Source of the DNA: JBOHRE01 sp050732635
Lineage (GTDB): Bacteria; Gemmatimonadota; Gemmatimonadetes; Longimicrobiales; RSA9
DNA length: 28,904 nt
Assembly (NCBI GenBank): GCA_050732635.1
Contig: JBOHRE010000037.1
Location: 1 to 28,904 of the forward strand
Direction: 5' to 3'
The notes below the pieces were generated by a model. That model saw only the letters and a list, made by a program, of their open reading frames with translations. It ran no database searches and was not told the origin of the DNA. Both the position numbers and the translations under genes were made by a program. Of the stretch, positions 21,878 through 28,904 are shown piece after piece. Position 1 is the first letter of the stretch. Each line of letters begins with the position of its first letter.

Positions 21878-23064
21878 GCGACGGCGTCGCCCTGCGACGG
21901 GGTCGCGAGCACACGCGCCGGAATCAGCACGTGGAACGTGCTGCCCGCGCCCGGTTCGCTGTGGAAGCCGATCTCGCCGGCGAGCCGCTCGACCGCTTCG
22001 CGGGCGATCGCCAGCCCGAGTCCAGTGCCCGGCGCGCTGTCCGGGTGAGCGCGAAAAAATCGCTTGAACACGTGGACCTGCGCCGCCTCCGGAATGCCGA
22101 GACCGTTGTCGCTGACCTCTACCCGGAGTCTCTCGCGACCGTCGTCGTAGGAGGCGCGGATGTCGACACGTCGTTCGGCCTTCGCCGGATCAGCGTATTT
22201 GATGGCGTTGCCGACCAGGTTGACGAGTGCCAGCTCGAGCGGTCCGCGCGGCGCGGCGATGTCGGGCAGCTCGTTCGAGACGCGCACCTCGACCTCGTTC
22301 TGTTCCGCCATCGTGTGCAGATCGGCGATCACGGATTCGATGATCTGCGGCACCGGAACGCGCGGCGGCTTTTCGTCCTCGGGTATTTCGAGGCGCGACA
22401 GCGAGCGGATATCGTCGACGATGGCGTGCGCCCGATCGATGTTGCGCAGGATCATGTCGAGGAAGCGGTCGCGCTGCTCCGCATCGCCGCTGACGAGCTC
22501 GTCCTGGAGCAGCTGCGCGGCACCGCGCGCGCTGCCCAACGGATTCTTGAGCTCATGCGCAATGGTGTGGCCGAGGACCTCGATGCGTCGGGCGAGCTCG
22601 CGCTGCCGCTCCACATCCAGCTCGCGGTACGTGCCGGCCGTGATCGTGCCGATCGCGCTGAGCACGCCACTCAACCGTGCTGCCGCGCTCCAGCTGCGCC
22701 CGAGATCGATCTCGGGGGCATCGGTGAATGCGGACGCGCGCGCGAAGATCGCCTGCCCGAGCATCTCGACATCCTTCAGCAGCTCCTGCACGTCGTAACC
22801 GAGCTCGAAGCGCTCCGCCGTTGCGGCGCGCACGGTGGCCAGCAGGGTCCACTCGGAGTCGGCTGTGCCGGCAACCCGATCGGCGATGGCATCGACGAGC
22901 TGCGGCGCGATCTCTCGCAGCCGTGCCGTCTCTTCGCGCTGCTGGGGGCGAACGGCCGCGCGCGCGCCAACACGCTCCCGCCAGTCGTCGGCAATGTCCT
23001 GCCGGCGGCTGCGCAGGTGCTCGGCGAGCGCCTTCAGCAATGCGGTATCGTCGGGTGCCTGCAT
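21871..23064 (-). CDS. Sensor histidine kinase with RsbRD-like N-terminal domain
   Basis: The 397-residue kinase has a phospho-accepting histidine H170 in TIAHELKNPLGSARGAAQLL, an N box (LALVNLVGNAIKYA), a G1 box (DNGLGIP) and a G2 box (GTGLGLAIAREAVERL). The first 130 residues (LLKALAEHLRSRRQDIADDW...) are helical and resemble the RsbRD N-terminal domain that senses signals in stressosome proteins. No transmembrane segment is apparent, so it is probably cytoplasmic. ATG 23064 was chosen because the open frame beyond it runs antisense through prmA. No response regulator is adjacent. It is divergent from prmA with 37 bases between the start codons. Confidence 0.87.
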   Translation of the reverse strand: MQAPDDTALLKALAEHLRSRRQDIADDWRERVGARAAVRPQQREETARLREIAPQLVDAIADRVAGTADSEWTLLATVRAATAERFELGYDVQELLKDVEMLGQAIFARASAFTDAPEIDLGRSWSAAARLSGVLSAIGTITAGTYRELDVERQRELARRIEVLGHTIAHELKNPLGSARGAAQLLQDELVSGDAEQRDRFLDMILRNIDRAHAIVDDIRSLSRLEIPEDEKPPRVPVPQIIESVIADLHTMAEQNEVEVRVSNELPDIAAPRGPLELALVNLVGNAIKYADPAKAERRVDIRASYDDGRERLRVEVSDNGLGIPEAAQVHVFKRFFRAHPDSAPGTGLGLAIAREAVERLAGEIGFHSEPGAGSTFHVLIPARVLATPSQGDAVAQ

Positions 23065-23101
23065 TGAATCGGGCAGCTTTCGCAAGTCCGGGGCCGGATC
23101 C

Positions 23102-24115
23102 GTGGTAGGCAAGCGGCGACGCGTGAAGTCGGGCGGCGAGAGCGCCGGCGCGGCAGCCGGCCCCGAGCACTGGCTGGTGCTGTCGGTTCGCGTCCCTGCC
23201 GAGAACCAGATCGAGCTGCTGGTCGAGACGCTGATCGCGCTGGGCGGCAGCGCCGTCGAGGAGTCGGCCGAGTGGCTCACGACGTACCTGCCGCAGCCGG
23301 CGAATCTCGCGCGCTGCATCGAACGAGCCCGCCGTCGCCTCGAGAGCGCCGTCAATGAAGGCCTCGAGCTGCACTGGCAGACGCACGCCGCCCAGGACTG
23401 GAGCGAGACCTGGAAGCGCGGCCTCGCACCCCGCCGCGTCGGCAAACGGCTCATTGTCGTCCCGAGCTGGACACGCGCCCGGAAGCGGCGTGGCGACGTC
23501 GTCCTCAGCATCGATCCGGGCATGGCCTTCGGCACGGGCGAGCACGCGTCGACGCGCGGCGTGCTGCGGCTTCTCGAATCGTCGGTGAAGCCGCGTGATC
23601 GGGTGCTGGACATCGGGACCGGCACGGCAATCCTCGCGATCGCCGCGATCCGTCTGGGCGGCGCCCACGTGCTCGCCTTCGATGCAGATGCGCAGGCGTT
23701 GGCGGTCGCGCGCACGAACACCGTGTGTAACCGCGTGGACGCTGCCATCGAGCTGCGGCACGGCCGGGTCGATGCGCGCTTGCTCGCATCGCTCGGCGCC
23801 GGCAGCTTCGATCTGATCACGGCGAACGTTCTGAGCGGCGTGCTGGTGCCGCTCCTGCCGGCGCTGGCGACGACGCTGGCGCCGCGCGGACGGCTGATTC
23901 TGGGCGGGATCCTGCGTAGCGAGGCGGACGCGCTCGCCCACGCCGCCGAGGCTGCCGGGCTGCGGGTCGTCCACACCGATGTGGAAGAGGACTGGTGGAG
24001 CGCGCTGCTCGGACCGTTCAGGGGTACCCGCGTGGCGCCAGGTTCCGGCGCGCCAGCTCCGCGGCAGTCAGGATCCGGCCGAGCGAGGCGGGCGCCGAAA
24101 GGACCAGCGGCGTGA
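23102..24115 (+). CDS. prmA: Ribosomal protein L11 methyltransferase
   Basis: PrmA trimethylates ribosomal protein L11 using S-adenosylmethionine. An N-terminal L11-recognition domain (about residues 22-100, HWLVLSVRVPAENQIELLVE) precedes the SAM domain with LDIGTGTAILAIAAIRLGG (D170, G172, G174) and ITANVLSGVLV (N242), both PrmA-like. DPGMAFGTGEHASTR is the strongest signature. GTG 23102 is the most upstream plausible start; GTG 23123 is an alternative. The expected C-terminus is near DWWSALLG; about 32 further Pro/Arg/Ala/Ser-rich residues run antisense to the small minus-strand gene and are probably an unconserved extension. Confidence 0.93.
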   Translation: MVGKRRRVKSGGESAGAAAGPEHWLVLSVRVPAENQIELLVETLIALGGSAVEESAEWLTTYLPQPANLARCIERARRRLESAVNEGLELHWQTHAAQDWSETWKRGLAPRRVGKRLIVVPSWTRARKRRGDVVLSIDPGMAFGTGEHASTRGVLRLLESSVKPRDRVLDIGTGTAILAIAAIRLGGAHVLAFDADAQALAVARTNTVCNRVDAAIELRHGRVDARLLASLGAGSFDLITANVLSGVLVPLLPALATTLAPRGRLILGGILRSEADALAHAAEAAGLRVVHTDVEEDWWSALLGPFRGTRVAPGSGAPAPRQSGSGRARRAPKGPAA

Positions 24116-24317
24116 GCCGCGCGAGCGTGCGGTCGAGCTCGCTGGTGAGATCAGCGCCTGCGACGTCGGCCGCGTCGCGAACCCGGGCCAGGCGTGCCGG
24201 GGTAGCAGTCAGGCCGGCGCGCTGCAGCGCCGGGGCGTAACGGGCGGCCGAGTCGGCGGTCCATAGCGGATGGACCCACGAGTGGGCGAACGGATCCTGC
24301 AGTTCGAAGCGATCCAT
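24018..24317 (-). CDS. Unrecognised 99-residue protein, minus strand
   Basis: No known family recognised. The product begins MDRFELQDPFAHSWVHPLW, is rich in Ala, Leu and Arg, and ends RRNLAPRGYP. The middle (DVAGADLTSELDRTLARLTP) is likely helical. A strong GGAGGAG ends three bases before the ATG at 24317 on the minus strand, which is the main reason to believe it. The same frame is open further upstream but antisense to the HIT gene, with no better start. It overlaps the last 98 bases of prmA tail-to-tail and faces away from the HIT gene across an 81-base gap that holds two inverted repeats. A chance open frame in this G+C-rich DNA remains possible. Confidence 0.5.
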   Translation of the reverse strand: MDRFELQDPFAHSWVHPLWTADSAARYAPALQRAGLTATPARLARVRDAADVAGADLTSELDRTLARLTPLVLSAPASLGRILTAAELARRNLAPRGYP

Positions 24318-24320
24318 GGG

Positions 24321-24327
24321 CTCCTCC
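24321..24327 (-). promoter_or_regulatory. Shine-Dalgarno GGAGGAG for the minus-strand gene
   Basis: Read on the minus strand the leader is GACGGAGGAGCCC before ATG 24317. GGAGG has five-base spacing. This favours a real start at 24317 over longer frames. Confidence 0.6.
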
Positions 24328-24333
24328 GTCGGT

Positions 24334-24366
24334 GCGTACAGGGTACGCCTCGGCGCGGGGCGAGGC
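24334..24366. repeat. Two inverted repeats between divergent genes
   Basis: GCGTAC (24334-24339) and GTACGC (24343-24348) form a perfect palindrome around AGG. GCCTCG (24347-24352) and CGAGGC (24361-24366) form a second around eight bases; the two share 24347-24348. They sit between the minus-strand gene and the HIT gene. They could be an operator or mRNA leader hairpins. Confidence 0.5.
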
Positions 24367-24398
24367 GATAGCTGATCGAGTCGATCCGGAGGTGCGTC

Positions 24399-24746
24399 GT
24401 GTCGGCATCCTGCTTGTTCTGTCGCATTGCGGCTGGCGAGATCGAGGCTCGGGTCGTACGCGAGGACGATGAGACGGTCGCGTTTCGGGACATCAATCCG
24501 CAGGCGCCGACCCACGTGCTGATCATTCCGCGCCGTCACGTCGCGTCGATCGATGCCATCGAGCCGGCCGATGAAGCGCTGGTCGGCAAGCTCTTCAGTG
24601 CAGCACGCGCGATCGCGCGCGCTGCGGGCATCGCGCAGTCGGGCTACCGCGTCGTGATGAACGCGGGCGCCGATGCGGGGCAGTCCGTGGACCACATCCA
24701 CCTCCATTTGCTGGGTGGCCGGCCCCTCGCCTGGCCGCCGGGCTGA
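24399..24746 (+). CDS. HIT-family (HinT-like) nucleotide-binding protein
   Basis: The histidine triad HIHLH (H99, H101, H103) followed by LLGGRPL is the active site of HinT-type purine nucleoside phosphoramidases. The N-terminus CLFCRIAAGEI (C5, C8) is the usual start of the family and may bind zinc. FRDINPQAPTHVLIIPRRH is also conserved. At 115 residues it is full length. GTG 24399 has GGAGG (24388-24392) six bases upstream. The gene leads the cluster with yqeY, mutS2 and dnaG, eight bases before yqeY. Its in vivo substrates are generally uncertain. Confidence 0.95.
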   Translation: MSASCLFCRIAAGEIEARVVREDDETVAFRDINPQAPTHVLIIPRRHVASIDAIEPADEALVGKLFSAARAIARAAGIAQSGYRVVMNAGADAGQSVDHIHLHLLGGRPLAWPPG

Positions 24747-24754
24747 AACACGAG

Positions 24755-25183
24755 ATGCTAAAGACGCGACTGCGGGAGGACCTGAATGCTGCGCGCCGCG
24801 CGCGAGACAAGGAGCGGACGGCGGCCTTGACGATGACGCTCGCGGAGGTGCGTAACCGCGAGATCGAGCTGGGCCGCGAAGCGGGCGATGACGACGTGAT
24901 CGAGGTCGTGAACCGGGCGATCAAGCGGCGGCGTGAGGCGGCCGAGCAGATGCGCGCGGGCAAGCGGGCCGAGCTTGCCGAGAAGGAGGAGCGCGAGGCG
25001 AAGCTGCTGGGCACCTATTTGCCGCTGCAGCTCACGGACGCGGAGGTCCGTGAGCTCGTGCGTGAGGCAGTCGCACAGGGCGCTGACAACCTCGGGATGG
25101 TGATGGGCCGGCTGATGCCGCGGATCAAGGGCCGCTTCGATGGACGCGAGGCGAACCGCATCGTGCGCGAGGAGCTGGGCTGA
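24755..25183 (+). CDS. yqeY: GatB/YqeY domain protein
   Basis: This 142-residue helical protein, starting MLKTRLREDLNAARRARDKE and containing LAEVRNREIELGRE, LGTYLPLQLTDAEV and GMVMGRLMPRIKGRFDGREA, is a standalone YqeY domain. The domain resembles the C-terminal tRNA-binding part of GatB, an amidotransferase subunit for Gln-tRNA; the free-standing protein has no established activity. YqeY is often found near dnaG in bacteria, as here. It starts eight bases after the HIT gene and ends 12 before mutS2, so it is in the same operon. Confidence 0.93.
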   Translation: MLKTRLREDLNAARRARDKERTAALTMTLAEVRNREIELGREAGDDDVIEVVNRAIKRRREAAEQMRAGKRAELAEKEEREAKLLGTYLPLQLTDAEVRELVREAVAQGADNLGMVMGRLMPRIKGRFDGREANRIVREELG

Positions 25184-25195
25184 CCGCCCGTCGTC

Positions 25196-27556
25196 ATGAA
25201 CCAGCATGCACTCCAGGTCCTCGAGTTCCACGAGGCGCTCGACATCGTAGCGCGCTACGCTTCGAGCTCGCTGGGCGCGGCGGCGGTCCGCGCGCTCGAG
25301 CCGAGTGACGCGATGGCCTGGATCGAGCCGGAGCTGCGGCGCGTCGACCAGATGGCGGCGTTTCTGCTGCGCAATGATGACTGGGTGATCGCGCTGCTGC
25401 CGGATCTGCGACAGCCGCTGCGTCGGCTCGCGATCGAGGGCAGTGTGTGGGAGGGCGCCTGGTTCCGGGACGCGGCCGATCTTCTCGCCTCGGCGCGCCA
25501 GGCGCGCAGCGGCATCGCGCGGCAAGGCTCCGATTACCCGCTGCTGCTCGAGATCGCCGAGCGCATGGCCGAGCTGCCGGGGATCGAGCAAACACTGCGG
25601 GGCGCGATCGACTCGGCGGGCGCGGTGCGCGACGACGCGAGCAAGGAGCTGGCGCGGACGCGGCGCGAGCTGCGCGCAGCGCGGACGCGGATCGTCCAGC
25701 GGCTCGAAGCATATGTTGCGTCGCTGCCTGACAATGTACGGGTCGCAGACGCCTCGATCAGCGTGCGAGATGGCCGCTACGTTGTGCCGATCCGCCGCGA
25801 GGGCCGCGCCGAGGTCGGCGGCATCGTGCACGATGAATCCGCGACCGGCGCCACGCTGTTCGTCGAGCCGCCGCTCGCGATCGAGCTGATGAACCGGCTG
25901 CGCGAACTGGAGCTTGCCGAAGCACGGGAGGTGCAGCGGATTCTGCGGGAGCTGACGGTCCGGCTGCGCCCGCACTCTGAAGCGCTACACGCCATGTTCG
26001 ATGCATTGATCGGGCTCGACGCATTGTTCGCACGCGGGCGCTACATATTGCTGCGCAACGCGAGGCGCCCGGCGGTGGTACCGGCCGGCGCCGGCGAATA
26101 CAGGGTGCGCGAAGGTCGCCACCCGCTGCTGGCCGAAAGCGGCGATACGGTGGTCCCCTTCGACCTGGTCCTCGAGGCGGGCGAGCGTACGCTGCTCGTG
26201 TCCGGTCCGAACACCGGCGGCAAGACGGTGCTGCTGAAGGCCATCGGTCTGCTCAGCCTGCTCGCGCAGGCGGGTGTGATCCCGCCAGTCGGCGCCGGAA
26301 CGACGTTGCCGCTGTTCCATGACGTCTTCGCCGACATCGGCGATGAGCAATCCATCGAGGCGTCGCTCTCCACCTTCTCGGCCCACCTGAAGAACCTGCG
26401 AGAGATTCTCGAGCACGCCGACGCCGGCTCGCTCGTGCTCATCGATGAGATCGGTAGCGGAACGGATCCGGCCGAGGGCGGCGCGCTCGCGCAGGCCATC
26501 CTGCTCGAGCTGACGCGGCGGCACGCGCTGACCATCGCCACCTCACATCTCGGTCAGCTCAAGCGGCTGGCGGGTGAGGAAGCGGGTGTGGTGAACGCGT
26601 CGCTGCAGTTCGATTCGCGCGAGTTGCGTCCCACGTATCGGCTGATCAAGGGTGTGCCGGGTCGCAGCTACGGCCTCGCGATCGCGCGACGGCTCGGCTT
26701 CCCCGAGGCACTGTTGGAGCAGGCGCAGGCGCACCTGCCCGGCGGCGAGACCGAGGTCAGCGAGCTGCTGGCCGAATTGGAAGACAAGGACCGCCGGATG
26801 GCCGAGACGCTGGCGCGCGCCGAGGCGGCGAGGTACGAGGCCGAACGCGCGAGCGAGGACCTCGAGCGGCGTGAGCGCGAGTTGCAGCAACGCGAGCGGG
26901 AAGCCGAGCGCCGTGCGCGACAGCAGGCGCGCGACCTGCTCACATCGGCGAGGAGCGAGGTCGAATCCACGATTCGCGAGCTTCGCGAGGCGGCGGCGCA
27001 CGGTGCCGTCGGCAGCATCGACCGGGCTGCGCACGAGGTGCGGCAGCGGCTCGAGCAGGCCGCGCAGCGCCAGGCCGAGCGAGCGCCGCGGGAGCGGCGT
27101 GCGCAGCCCGAGCGGCCGCTCGTGGAGGGCGGCTGGGTCCGGCTCGCGTCGACAGGTGCGACCGGACGCGTAGCCGAAGTGCGCGATGGACGCGCCCTGG
27201 TCGAGCTGGGCGCGCTGCGGCTGCACCTGCCGGTCGAGGAGCTGGAGCCGACGGCCGCGCCCCGGCGTGATACCTCGGCCGGGGGCGGCGGCTGGACCGC
27301 GCCAGCGGTCGAGGCAGCGCCGGAGCTGGATCTGAGAGGCCTGCGGGCCGACGAAGTCGCGTCACGACTGGAGCCCGCCGTCGATGCTGCGTCGCGAGCG
27401 GACCTGCCGAGCCTGCGCATCATTCATGGCAAGGGTACCGGCGCACTGCGCGAGGTGGTGGCGAAGCTGCTGCGCAGCGATCCGCGGGTGGCTGGCCTTC
27501 GAGCCGGCGGCCCGGGCGAGGGCGGGACCGGCGTGACCGTCGCGGAGCTCGCATGA
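25196..27556 (+). CDS. mutS2: Endonuclease MutS2
   Basis: MutS2 has the MutS core without the mismatch-recognition domain and adds a C-terminal Smr nuclease. Walker A GPNTGGKT (residues 337-344) and Walker B LVLIDEIGSGTDPAEGGALA are clear, then a long charged coiled coil (about 520-630) and the Smr domain from about residue 709 with LDLRGLRADE and HGKGTG (H744). The 786 residues are normal. Known roles are suppression of recombination and, in Bacillus subtilis, ribosome collision rescue. A KOW-like segment (GGWVRLASTGATGRVAEVRDG) sits before Smr. The stop overlaps the dnaG start as ATGA, implying coupling. Confidence 0.96.
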   Translation: MNQHALQVLEFHEALDIVARYASSSLGAAAVRALEPSDAMAWIEPELRRVDQMAAFLLRNDDWVIALLPDLRQPLRRLAIEGSVWEGAWFRDAADLLASARQARSGIARQGSDYPLLLEIAERMAELPGIEQTLRGAIDSAGAVRDDASKELARTRRELRAARTRIVQRLEAYVASLPDNVRVADASISVRDGRYVVPIRREGRAEVGGIVHDESATGATLFVEPPLAIELMNRLRELELAEAREVQRILRELTVRLRPHSEALHAMFDALIGLDALFARGRYILLRNARRPAVVPAGAGEYRVREGRHPLLAESGDTVVPFDLVLEAGERTLLVSGPNTGGKTVLLKAIGLLSLLAQAGVIPPVGAGTTLPLFHDVFADIGDEQSIEASLSTFSAHLKNLREILEHADAGSLVLIDEIGSGTDPAEGGALAQAILLELTRRHALTIATSHLGQLKRLAGEEAGVVNASLQFDSRELRPTYRLIKGVPGRSYGLAIARRLGFPEALLEQAQAHLPGGETEVSELLAELEDKDRRMAETLARAEAARYEAERASEDLERRERELQQREREAERRARQQARDLLTSARSEVESTIRELREAAAHGAVGSIDRAAHEVRQRLEQAAQRQAERAPRERRAQPERPLVEGGWVRLASTGATGRVAEVRDGRALVELGALRLHLPVEELEPTAAPRRDTSAGGGGWTAPAVEAAPELDLRGLRADEVASRLEPAVDAASRADLPSLRIIHGKGTGALREVVAKLLRSDPRVAGLRAGGPGEGGTGVTVAELA

Positions 27557-28904
27557 TCCCGGAGCTCGCGGTCGACGAGGTCCGCGCCCGCGCCGACATC
27601 GTGCAGGTCATTGGCGAGCAGGTGCCGCTCAAGAAGGCCGGCAAGGACTACCGCGGGCTGTGCCCGTTCCACCAGGAGAAGACACCGTCCTTCTACGTGG
27701 TGCCGACGAAGGGGTTCTTCAAGTGCTTCGGCTGCGGTGAGTCGGGAGATGTCTTCGACTTTCTCATGAAGCGGCAGGGACTCGATTTTCCCGAGGCCGT
27801 GCGCGTGCTGGCGCAGCGCTTCGGCATCGCGATTCCGGAAAGCAGCGGCATTCCCCGCGAGGAGGAGCAGCATCGTGCGCTCTACGAGGCGGTCGCCTTC
27901 GCTGCTGACTTCTATCGCCGCCAGTTGCTCGATCCGCAGAGCGGCGAGCGCGCGCGCCAGTACCTCGCTGAACGGGGCGTCAGCGCCGAAGCCGCGGACC
28001 GCTTTCTGCTCGGTCACGCGCCCGACGCCTGGCGCGGTCTGCTGGACGCGGCGGCGGCCCACGGCATTGGCCGCGACGTGCTGCTCACCGCCGGCCTGAT
28101 CAAGGACAGCGAACGTGGCGGCGAGCCATACGATCGGCTGCGCCACCGGTTGATCTTTCCGATCGCGGAGGCCAGCGGCCGCGTTGTCGCCTTCGGCGGT
28201 CGCATACTCGGCCCGAGCAGCGAGGGCGCGCCGAAGTACCTGAACTCGCCCGAGACACCGATCTACCACAAGGGCCGCACGCTCTATGGCCTGGCCTGGT
28301 CGAAGCATGCCATCCGACGTGAAGAGGCCGTGCTGGTCGTCGAGGGCTACATGGATTACGTGTCCCTCGCCTCACGCGGCATCGAGCATGTCGTCGCGCC
28401 GCTCGGAACCGCGATGACCGAGGAGCAGGCGGAGTTGCTGTCGCGCTACACGAAGAAGGCCCTGCTGCTGTACGACAGCGACCCGGCCGGCCTGCGCGCG
28501 ACGTTCCGGACCGGCGACGCATTGCTGCGGGCGGGCGTGCACCCGCTGGTCGTGACGCTGCCGCACGGCGAGGACCCCGATTCACTGGTGCGGCGGAATG
28601 GCGGCCGGCCGCTGCAGCGCGCGCTGGAGTCGGCGATCGACGTGCTCGAGCGCAAGCTCGCGATCCTCGACGAACACGGCCTTTTCGGTGACATCCGCGG
28701 CACGCGCCGCGCCCTCGACCGATTGCTGCCGACGGTGCGCGCGGCCCGCGATCCGGCACTGCGCGACCTCTACATCGACCGGGTTTGCCGGCGCACGGGC
28801 GTCCGGCGCGAGACCATCCTGGAGGAGCTGCACGCGACGCGACCGGGCCTGCGAACGCCGGTGGCGCCGCTGTCGGCACGGAGCGAGTCGGCCGGGGCCG
28901 GGCC
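27553..28904 (+). CDS. dnaG: DNA primase (3' partial)
   Basis: DnaG makes RNA primers for replication. The gene begins ATG 27553, overlapping the mutS2 stop, and is open to the window end, giving 450 residues. The CHC2 zinc site is C37, H40, C58 and C61 in LCPFHQEKTPSF and FKCFGCGESGDVFDF. The TOPRIM core shows E264 in VVEGYMDYVSL and D308-x-D310 in LLYDSDPAG, where metal ions bind. The C-terminal helicase-binding domain lies beyond the window. In many bacteria rpoD follows dnaG; whether it does here cannot be seen. Confidence 0.97.
   Translation, partial: MIPELAVDEVRARADIVQVIGEQVPLKKAGKDYRGLCPFHQEKTPSFYVVPTKGFFKCFGCGESGDVFDFLMKRQGLDFPEAVRVLAQRFGIAIPESSGIPREEEQHRALYEAVAFAADFYRRQLLDPQSGERARQYLAERGVSAEAADRFLLGHAPDAWRGLLDAAAAHGIGRDVLLTAGLIKDSERGGEPYDRLRHRLIFPIAEASGRVVAFGGRILGPSSEGAPKYLNSPETPIYHKGRTLYGLAWSKHAIRREEAVLVVEGYMDYVSLASRGIEHVVAPLGTAMTEEQAELLSRYTKKALLLYDSDPAGLRATFRTGDALLRAGVHPLVVTLPHGEDPDSLVRRNGGRPLQRALESAIDVLERKLAILDEHGLFGDIRGTRRALDRLLPTVRAARDPALRDLYIDRVCRRTGVRRETILEELHATRPGLRTPVAPLSARSESAGAG

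Noticed and set aside
23065..23976. N-terminal extension of the histidine kinase to 701 residues
   Set aside because: The extra 300 residues are antisense to prmA, low-complexity and Arg/Ser/Pro-rich; the kinase's own domain begins just after ATG 23064.

Overview
This is a very G+C-rich bacterial window (roughly two thirds G+C by eye). It is densely packed with genes, mostly on the + strand, and many are joined by ATGA, GTGA or TTGA start/stop overlaps. There is no rRNA, tRNA, phage, insertion sequence or CRISPR, so taxonomy rests on gene content alone. Outer-membrane-type and SpoIID/LytB proteins, a YlbF-family protein, a CDP-alcohol phosphatidyltransferase next to an inositol-3-phosphate synthase, and abundant GTG starts fit a Gram-negative, non-model phylum. 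Gemmatimonadota is my best guess; this is inference at moderate confidence.

Layout. 1-2959: the 3' part of a SpoIID/LytB protein, an exported beta-barrel-like protein and a Gfo/Idh/MocA oxidoreductase. 2960-3279: a gene-free stretch with a direct repeat, an inverted pair of heptamer arrays, a G-tract and a possible promoter. 3280-7915: rpmE, an intrinsic terminator, prfA, prmC, a YlbF-family gene, a CDP-alcohol phosphatidyltransferase and inositol-3-phosphate synthase. 7954-8105: a second heptamer module. 8110-11250: tmk, an S41 processing protease and a TauE/SafE permease. 11147-13928: a sugar-transfer cluster (a GT87-like membrane enzyme on the minus strand; a GT2 and a DUF2064 enzyme on the plus strand). 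14032-17913: asparaginase of the Rhizobium etli AnsA type, a carboxymuconolactone-decarboxylase-like protein, obg and dprA. 17956-21877: hemW, hrcA, dnaJ and an unrecognised gene. 21871-24317: an orphan histidine kinase (minus), prmA (plus) and a small unrecognised minus-strand gene. 24399-28904: a HIT protein, yqeY, mutS2 and the start of dnaG, which runs off the end.

How the genes fit together. Most of the window is core information processing: translation termination and its methyltransferase (prfA, prmC), ribosome parts and modification (rpmE, prmA, obg), replication and recombination (tmk, dprA, mutS2, dnaG) and protein quality control (hrcA, dnaJ, S41 protease). Two sub-pathways stand out. 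The phosphatidyltransferase/inositol-phosphate synthase pair could make an inositol phospholipid. The GT2/DUF2064/GT87 group could charge a polyprenyl carrier with a sugar and use it at the membrane.

The most unusual DNA is the pair of inverted GTTGATG-type heptamer modules. Each lies in a gap between co-oriented genes, and each is flanked by short TTCGCGG motifs. I see no clear new defence or mobile system here; the repeat modules are the best candidates for something undescribed.
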